Position numbers and translations under genes: made by a program. A DNA stretch of 38,342 nt. Source: Streptococcus gallolyticus (GTDB lineage Bacteria > Bacillota > Bacilli > Lactobacillales > Streptococcaceae). Numbering within the stretch: position 1 is the stretch's first letter; each line of letters opens with the position of its first letter. The DNA is taken from contig NZ_NETH01000018.1 in NCBI RefSeq assembly GCF_003337175.1, forward strand, positions 1 through 38,342, written 5' to 3'. Under the pieces are notes generated by a model, which had not been told where the DNA came from, searched no databases, and was given only the letters and a program-made list of their open reading frames with translations. Of the stretch, positions 33,565-38,342 are shown piece by piece.

Positions 33565-33882
33565 TTAAGCTTTGAAAGCTACGCCATTTTCTTTCAATTT
33601 ATTAACAGTTGCTGGACCAATTCCTTTAAAGGCCAAAACGTCTTTTTCAGTGACCTTTTTGAAATCAGAAACTGATTTAATCCCTTCATTATAAAGTGTT
33701 TCAATAAGTTTTGGTCGAACGCCTTCTACGGCAGAAATCGCTGAAAATTCTTCAAAACTAAGAGTCGCTTTTGAAACAACATTAGTAGCTACTTTAGCAG
33801 TTGCTGTTGCAGCTGTTTTGATAATGCCTGCGCGTTTCAATTTCAATAAGTACTCTTTTTTTCGATTCTTTTTCTTTGCCAT
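33565..33882 (-). CDS. Small helix-hairpin-helix protein
   Basis: 105 residues. A basic start 'MAKKKNRKKEYLLKLKRAGI' is followed by an Ala/Thr-rich hinge and two HhH-like motifs: 'AISAVEGVRPKLIETLYNEGI' and 'AFKGIGPATVNKLKENGVAF'. It is a short paralogue of the 400-residue protein, with nearly the same two ends. GGAGAG lies 10 bases upstream, within the end of the preceding gene, which it follows by 1 bp. Confidence 0.8.
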   Translation of the reverse strand: MAKKKNRKKEYLLKLKRAGIIKTAATATAKVATNVVSKATLSFEEFSAISAVEGVRPKLIETLYNEGIKSVSDFKKVTEKDVLAFKGIGPATVNKLKENGVAFKA

Positions 33883-33883
33883 T

Positions 33884-34138
33884 TTAGTAATTTCTCTCCC
33901 CTAAAAGATTATCTGGTAATTCGTGGAAACCTTTTCCGGCTTTATAATTAGCAAATTTGCCTTGGATAAATTTGTAAGCATCTAACTTACTTTCATAACG
34001 GATGTAGGCATCAGCTGCGCGTTCATCCTTATCTTCTTCCACAATCTTACGACTAGCTTCCATCGCCATTTCGTTGATTGCGATTTGTGAATCTACCCAA
34101 GCTTCAAATTCTTTTAAAAATTCTTGTTCGTAAGTCAT
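33884..34138 (-). CDS. DUF1912-like small cytoplasmic protein
   Basis: 84 residues, acidic and helical ('YEQEFLKEFEAWVDSQIAIN', 'DERAADAYIRYESKLDAYKF'), resembling the streptococcal DUF1912 family. The ATG at 34138 has GAGAGG 5 bases upstream. A TATAAT with TG extension at 34168-34173 gives a ~25-nt leader. It begins the short operon with the HhH gene. The function is unknown. Confidence 0.65.
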   Translation of the reverse strand: MTYEQEFLKEFEAWVDSQIAINEMAMEASRKIVEEDKDERAADAYIRYESKLDAYKFIQGKFANYKAGKGFHELPDNLLGERNY

Positions 34139-34287
34139 AAACACCTCTCGTCTGATTTCCTAGGTCATATTATAACACAAACATAGGCAAAAAGAGAAGT
34201 TTGTAAAGGATTTGTAACATGATTTCCACGAATTATTTCTTTTTACAAGGATATTTTCAGAAAAACCATCATTTTTAGTGAATTATC

Positions 34288-34316
34288 TTGTTTTTTCCAG
34301 AGGTTTTAAGTAAAAT
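34288..34316 (+). promoter_or_regulatory. Promoter of the nucleoside phosphorylase gene
   Basis: TTGTTT (34288-34293), 17 bp, TAAAAT (34311-34316), divergent from the DUF1912-like operon. Confidence 0.6.
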
Positions 34317-34353
34317 GTTAAAAACATTTTGAAATTCAAGGAGGATGTGTTGC

Positions 34354-35121
34354 ATGATTTTATCACAATTTGACCATCAGCAAAGGGCGATTATTAACCC
34401 TGAAGATGTCATTCAAGCTGTGCCAGATTTTCCCAAAACCGCTGTGACCTGTTTTGCAAGAGGAACTTTCGCACGAATCTTAGCTGAATTTCCTCACCGT
34501 GAAATCGCAAAAACAAGTGTCTCAAATTTGGAAATTCCAATCTATGAGCTAAATTTTCAGGGTCAAAAAATTGCTTTTTTCAACTCCTATGTTGGGGCAA
34601 GTGGCTGTGTTGCTGTTTTAGAGGATATTATTACTATGGGTGCTGAAAATATCCTTGTTTTTGGTACGTGTGGTGTCCTAGATAGCAGTATCAAAGAAAC
34701 CTCAATCATCATTCCTACAAGCGCTATTCGCGACGAAGGCACAAGCTATCACTACGCTCCGCCAGCAAGTGAAATTGCGCTCAATCATACCTATCGCAAA
34801 CAGTTTAAACAGTTTCTTGACGCGCAAAATATCTCCTATACAGAAGGAAAAGTTTGGACAACTGACGGCATTTACCGTGAAACTCACCAAAAGACGGCAA
34901 ATCGAAAGACACAAGGTGCTATCGCCGTTGATATGGAATGCTCTGCGATTGCCGCATTTGCCAACTTCCGCAAGATTAATCATTTTCAATTCTTTTATTC
35001 GGCTGACAATCTAGACGCTGAAACTTGGGAACCTCGAACTTTGGCTAACGATGCTGACCTTGAAACCAAAGACCGTATTGCAAACATTGCTTTAAGTTTT
35101 GCCGTTGAATTATTCCGTTAA
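34354..35121 (+). CDS. Nucleoside phosphorylase (PNP/UDP family)
   Basis: 255 residues of the PF01048 fold: phosphate and ribose site 'ENILVFGTCGVLDSS', and the 'AVDMECSAIAAFANF' motif, whose Met-Glu binds ribose. Uridine or purine nucleoside phosphorolysis is likely; the base specificity cannot be read from sequence. The start at 34354 follows AAGGAGG by 9 bases; an ATG nine bases earlier overlaps that site. It is followed by the GNAT pseudogene at 35164. Confidence 0.88.
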   Translation: MILSQFDHQQRAIINPEDVIQAVPDFPKTAVTCFARGTFARILAEFPHREIAKTSVSNLEIPIYELNFQGQKIAFFNSYVGASGCVAVLEDIITMGAENILVFGTCGVLDSSIKETSIIIPTSAIRDEGTSYHYAPPASEIALNHTYRKQFKQFLDAQNISYTEGKVWTTDGIYRETHQKTANRKTQGAIAVDMECSAIAAFANFRKINHFQFFYSADNLDAETWEPRTLANDADLETKDRIANIALSFAVELFR

Positions 35122-35163
35122 AATCATTATAACAGTGATAACTTTTTTCCGAAAAAAGGAAAC

Positions 35164-35670
35164 ATGGACATTCAATTTAAATCATTTACTGACGAAGACA
35201 CCGCTCAAGCCATTGCGATTTGGAATCAAGTCGTGACCGACGGAGTAGCCTTTCCACAAACTGAAACCTTAACCCTTGAGACAGGAAAAGCCTTTTTCAA
35301 AGTCCAAACTTACACAGGCGTTGCCTACCAAGCGGATACTGGACAAATTGTCGGTCTGTATATTCTTCACCCAAATAATGCGGGATGTTGTGAACATATT
35401 TGCAACACCAGCTCCGCTGTTGATAGTCATTTTCGTGGACAACATATCGGTGAAAAACTCGTTCGCCATTCTATGGTGACTGCTAAAAAATTAGGATTTA
35501 GAATTCTTCAATTCAATGCCATTGTCAAATCAAACCTAGCCGCACTTGCCCTCTAGCAAAAACTAGGCTTCCACCAACTTGGAACGATTCCTGCAGGATT
35601 CCTCAATAAAAACAATGAGTACGAGGACGTTATTCCACACTATTACGACTTAACCAAACTGCCTGATTAA
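35164..35670 (+). pseudogene. GNAT acetyltransferase with internal amber codon
   Basis: Residues 1-130 read as a GNAT of the phosphinothricin-acetyltransferase type: 'MDIQFKSFTDEDTAQAIAIW', then 'VDSHFRGQHIGEKLVRHSM' for acetyl-CoA binding. After 'NLAALAL' comes TAG (35554-35556) in place of the expected Tyr codon. The same frame continues 'QKLGFHQLGTIPAGFLNK' to a TAA at 35668. A single substitution therefore removes the last ~38 residues, including part of the fold. Confidence 0.85.
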
Positions 35671-35686
35671 GCAGATTCACATCAAT

Positions 35687-35731
35687 AAAAGCATTCTGAT
35701 ATTACCTTTATGGTAAGGCAGGATGCTTTTA
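35687..35731 (+). terminator. Terminator after the GNAT pseudogene
   Basis: AAAAGCATTCTG and CAGGATGCTTTT pair, with an inner TTACC/GGTAA stem. A and U runs on both sides suggest it can be bidirectional. Confidence 0.7.
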
Positions 35732-35808
35732 GTTATTTTGTTCAAGCTATTCGTTTAGATAAAAGTAATCAGTATAGCACAAAAATAATAATTTTCAAGT
35801 CTTGCAAA

Positions 35809-35856
35809 ACACAAAATATAGTGCTAAGATTTTATACAGAACACAAGATATTGTGT
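35809..35856 (+). promoter_or_regulatory. Pair of NrdR boxes and promoter
   Basis: ACACAAAATATAGTG (35809-35823) and ACACAAGATATTGTGT (35841-35856) match the NrdR box and start exactly 32 bp apart, three helical turns, the usual tandem spacing. A candidate promoter (TTGCAA 35803-35808, 16 bp, TAAGAT 35825-35830) overlaps the first box. NrdR represses ribonucleotide reductase and deoxynucleotide genes when dATP is abundant. The next ~190 bases to the kinase start hold an AAAGGAGG (35914 region) with no ORF attached. Confidence 0.85.
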
Positions 35857-36046
35857 TTGATATGCAGTTTCAACAGAATGATTTCTTGCCACTACATAGA
35901 TAATACTTAGAGAAAGGAGGCTATCTTCTTATTTCCACAATACCATAACTCCCACCAAACATTTACTACCATTTTCTAAATAGATGCTCAAATCTATTTC
36001 CATAACTATTCTCACTACATTAGCATATTGGAGGTGCATTACCATC

Positions 36047-36685
36047 GTGATTATTCTAGCAGGAATGATAGGAGTTGGAAAAACTACCTACACTTCTCTT
36101 TTAGCCAAAGAATTAGGCACAACAGCTTTCTTCGAGCCTGTTGATAACAACCCTATTTTAGATAAATATTATGAAGACCCTGAAAAATACGGCTTTGCTT
36201 TGCAGATTTATTTTCTAAATAAACGCTTTAAAGCCATTAAAAAAGCTTATGATACTGATAATAATGTCTTAGACCGTTCCATCTACGAAGATGCTCTCTT
36301 TACGTATATCAATACCCTTCAAGGCAGTATCAGCGAACAAGAATATCAGATTTACCTAGAATTGTTAGATAACATGATGGAGGAGATTGACGGACTTCCT
36401 AAAAAATCCCCTGATTTGCTCATTTACCTCGAAGGCAGTTTTGACCACATCATGAACAACATCAAAAAACGTGGACGTGATTTTGAACAGCCTAATAATA
36501 CTAACGGGCTCACTGATTACTACAAACTCCTTCACACACACTACAACAGCTGGTACGAAAACTACCAATACAGTCCTAAAATGAAAATCAACACCGACCA
36601 TATCGATGTTACAAAATCAGAGGACTGGGTAAAAGTTTATCAAATGATCCGTCAAGAAATGAAATCAATTGGAATTGGAGATTAA
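36047..36685 (+). CDS. Deoxynucleoside kinase (dAK/dGK type)
   Basis: 212 residues. P-loop 'LAGMIGVGKTTYTSLLAKEL' at the N-terminus, 'FFEPVDNNPILDKYYEDPEK', the DRS motif in 'NVLDRSIYEDALF' and the lid arginines in 'IKKRGRDFEQ'. It phosphorylates deoxynucleosides for dNTP salvage. The GTG at 36047 is chosen because the conserved 'VIILAG' begins there, with GGAGG 12 bases upstream; the longer open frame has no start signal. It is downstream of the NrdR boxes and 6 bp ahead of the PnuC-family gene. Confidence 0.9.
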   Translation: MIILAGMIGVGKTTYTSLLAKELGTTAFFEPVDNNPILDKYYEDPEKYGFALQIYFLNKRFKAIKKAYDTDNNVLDRSIYEDALFTYINTLQGSISEQEYQIYLELLDNMMEEIDGLPKKSPDLLIYLEGSFDHIMNNIKKRGRDFEQPNNTNGLTDYYKLLHTHYNSWYENYQYSPKMKINTDHIDVTKSEDWVKVYQMIRQEMKSIGIGD

Positions 36686-36691
36686 CATTTT

Positions 36692-37399
36692 TTGAAAACA
36701 CAATTATCACTTAGAGATTCTTTCAACCTTGCATGGAATCGTCTAAACACTAAAGAAAAACTGTTTGTCATTGTCGCTTTTCTGGCGTCACTTAGCTTTA
36801 CCTTTTATGGCATGTTACCAACACTAGTCACAGGTGATTTTACCGCCTTAAATACTCTCTCAATTATCATGTCAATCTTTGGCTTTATCGGAACATGGAC
36901 TTTGGCACTCCAATGGCAGCACACCTTTAAAGCCAATGGGATTCAAAACATCGCTGGGATTTTAGTTGCTGGAATGCAAGGCATTTATGGTGATATGTTT
37001 ACAAGTTTTTATTACCTCGTAACCGAATTTATCGGACATTACAGTTGGAAAAAACGCCGTAATGATAATGGTGAACTTGTTGTCGATAAAAAATTCGGAG
37101 CCAAAGACGTCTTTCTCGCTATCTTCTTTTGGACAATTGGACTTGGCTTTCTATCTTACTGGATGGGTGGGCAAAAAATTGTCCTCGATGCTTTGACAAA
37201 CGGACTATCATTTACCGCTCAACAACGACAAGTAAAAGGGCACCTTGATGGCTACTACATTTGGCTTCTGGTTGACTTTCTTAGTTTTATACTATTTATT
37301 TCCATCGGAAACCAAATCGTTGCTTTCAGCTACCTTGGGATGTCTGCTCAAGGATTGGTTGGCATTATGATTTGGAAGAAAGGCAAAGGACAAGCTTAA
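36692..37399 (+). CDS. PnuC-family transporter, probably a deoxynucleoside importer (PnuN-like)
   Basis: 235 residues with seven to eight membrane segments and the PnuC motifs 'GNGIQNIAGILVAGMQGIYG' region and 'YYIWLLVDFLSFILFI'. PnuC proteins carry nicotinamide riboside, but relatives (PnuN) next to NrdR sites and deoxynucleoside kinases are predicted deoxynucleoside transporters. The NrdR boxes and the kinase partner favour that role here. The start is a TTG with GGAG 12 bases upstream. The C-terminus is the basic 'WKKGKGQA'. Confidence 0.85.
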   Translation: MKTQLSLRDSFNLAWNRLNTKEKLFVIVAFLASLSFTFYGMLPTLVTGDFTALNTLSIIMSIFGFIGTWTLALQWQHTFKANGIQNIAGILVAGMQGIYGDMFTSFYYLVTEFIGHYSWKKRRNDNGELVVDKKFGAKDVFLAIFFWTIGLGFLSYWMGGQKIVLDALTNGLSFTAQQRQVKGHLDGYYIWLLVDFLSFILFISIGNQIVAFSYLGMSAQGLVGIMIWKKGKGQA

Positions 37400-37407
37400 A
37401 TTTCCAC

Positions 37408-37429
37408 TAAAAAAAGCCTCACGCGAGGC
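37408..37429 (-). terminator. Terminator of the tRNA-Thr gene
   Basis: GCCTCGCGTGAGGC hairpin followed by seven U on the minus strand. No U-run on the plus strand, so it serves the tRNA. Confidence 0.8.
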
Positions 37430-37443
37430 TTCCAAAACATCTT

Positions 37444-37514
37444 TGCCACCACCGAGAATTGAACTCGGAACGGAGCATTACCATTGCTCTATTATACCAT
37501 TTAACTATAGCGGC
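37444..37514 (-). tRNA. tRNA-Thr (anticodon GGT)
   Basis: A full cloverleaf: acceptor GCCGCTA/TGGTGGC (two G-U pairs), AT-rich D-arm, anticodon stem GAGCA/TGCTC, loop ATGGTAA with anticodon GGT, T-arm CCGAG/CTCGG with loop TTCAATT, discriminator A. The CCA end is not encoded. The loop has A at position 32, less usual than a pyrimidine, and the D-stem is only A-T and G-U pairs. The promoter and terminator are in place. Confidence 0.85.
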
Positions 37515-37523
37515 TACTTATCT

Positions 37524-37552
37524 ATAATAACATGAAATGACTTTTCTATCAA
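37524..37552 (-). promoter_or_regulatory. Promoter of the tRNA-Thr gene
   Basis: TTGATA (37547-37552), 17 bp, TATTAT (37524-37529) on the minus strand, ending 9 bp before the tRNA. Confidence 0.75.
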
Positions 37553-37801
37553 GAGAAAATTATCACATTTATACTTTGAGAAGTCCGCCATTGTCATCTG
37601 TATAACGTGCTTATACAAATGGGGCTGGGGCAATGCCCTTAAGCACTTATCTATTATTTAGCTATTGCCTCAACACTTAAAGGCTTAAGTGGGGCTCATA
37701 GGCTGAACAGGCAGCTTTGATAGTCCTTTTGATATCAAGCATTGCTTGAACCTCAAGCGTTTTCCCGAACTTTCTGATGACAATAAAGAACGAGTCTGGG
37801 A

Positions 37802-37830
37802 TTGACGACCGCTTCTCTGTTCGCTATAAT
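37802..37830 (+). promoter_or_regulatory. Orphan consensus promoter facing the IS30 element
   Basis: TTGACG (37802-37807), 17 bp, TATAAT (37825-37830) pointing right. No gene follows on the plus strand: the IS30 transposase is on the other strand and ends at 37898. The gap 37560-37801 holds no gene that I can support. Confidence 0.7.
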
Positions 37831-37897
37831 AATTGTCATACGATTTTACTCAATTGAAAAGTAATTGTAAGCATTTTTTATTACCCCAATTGTCAAA

Positions 37898-38342
37898 TTA
37901 ATCTAGACATTTTAGGTAACTCAGAAAAACTTGATATGGTGTTTGATAATGTAACGATTTCCTAGGAATTCTATTTCGTTTATCAGCTATAGCTGATAAA
38001 TATTTCTGAGAAACACCATTGAAATCCATTTGCTTTGGAAGTCCATGATGTCTTAATAAACCATTTGAATGTTCATTTAACCCACGTTGACCAGGACAAC
38101 CTGGATCCGCAAAGAAAATATCAATGTCGTGTTGGTTGGATATTGTCTTCCAATTAGAGAATTCTTTCCCACAATCAAAGGTAATCGATTTAAAGAGATG
38201 TTTTGGGAATTGTGACAGCCATCTATCTAGTGATTGTTCAATATCACTAGCTTTTCGACCATTGGTTTGAAGGGTGATAATCGCTTTAGATTGCTTCTCT
38301 ACCAAGGTGATAACAGCACTTTTGTGATGTTTACCAACAATC
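37898..38342 (-). mobile_element. IS30-family transposase, C-terminal part (5' end outside window)
   Basis: The frame is open to the window edge; ~147 residues are visible. They form the end of the IS30 DDE integrase core: 'IVGKHHKSAVITLVEK', 'ITFDCGKEFSNW' with the second Asp, and 'FADPGCPGQRGLNEHSNGLL' containing the catalytic Glu. The C-terminal 'NRIPRKSLHYQTPYQVF' is typical. The element's end should be within ~40 bp left of 37898, but I cannot identify the inverted repeat with confidence. Confidence 0.92.

Noticed and set aside
37560..37801. A possible gene or structured RNA between the tRNA and the orphan promoter.
   Set aside because: Some short repeats of AAGCACTTA-like sequence are visible, but no ORF, promoter-terminator pair or known RNA could be supported.
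1..38342. CRISPR array or cas genes.
   Set aside because: No regularly spaced direct repeats and no Cas-like protein were seen.

Overview
The window looks like chromosome of a low-GC Gram-positive coccus, most likely a streptococcus of the bovis/equinus complex. This is inferred from gene content and order only: trp operon under T-boxes, rlmN-yutD, rsmD-coaD-sepM, an NrdR-type deoxynucleoside salvage pair and a streptococcal DUF1912-like protein. Species level is not resolved. Numerous small-lesion pseudogenes would fit a decaying, dairy-adapted member of that group, but this is only a suggestion.

Layout. 1-607: right part of an IS110-family element abutting trpD. 608-4401 (minus): trpD, trpG, trpE and an AroQ chorismate mutase behind a strong promoter and two tandem T-box leaders. 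4484-4666: two face-to-face promoters and two terminators predict a pair of overlapping small RNAs. 4729-5475: an ISLre2-type transposase remnant. 5638-6704: two small exported proteins of unknown role. 7056-15080: mostly minus-strand housekeeping genes (DUF998/AbrB-like membrane protein, amidohydrolase, VanZ-like protein, rlmN, yutD, a metallophosphatase/5'-nucleotidase, a broken aquaporin and small membrane proteins). 15209-17341: sepM, coaD, rsmD. 17475-18198: a decayed coiled-coil surface gene. 18327-22108: asnA, a decayed MFS transporter, and a YjbR protein with a PUA/EVE-like tail. 22241-22753: a decayed membrane protein plus an XRE regulator. 22813-25461: valS.

25478-31382 is a restriction-modification island reading into valS: a nuclease-methylase fusion, RhuM, a two-TRD specificity subunit, a third TRD module and a frameshifted DUF3800-like gene. 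A 20-bp AT dinucleotide tract sits at the junction of the second and third TRDs. Loss of one unit would fuse all three into one protein, so the locus looks phase-variable. This is the most striking system in the window.

31433-34138 carries two helix-hairpin-helix paralogues, a DUF1912-like gene and a T-box-controlled GNAT pseudogene; the T-box may once have served valS. 34354-37399 (plus): nucleoside phosphorylase, GNAT pseudogene, and an NrdR-boxed deoxynucleoside kinase plus PnuC-family transporter. The window closes with a tRNA-Thr(GGT) gene and the 3' part of an IS30-family transposase.

Three genes (DUF998, the nucleotidase, rsmD) have an extended -10 promoter 6-7 bp before the start codon and no ribosome-binding site, predicting leaderless mRNAs. 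Most gene lesions can be explained as single-base deletions, so read-level checking is worthwhile before calling them true pseudogenes.
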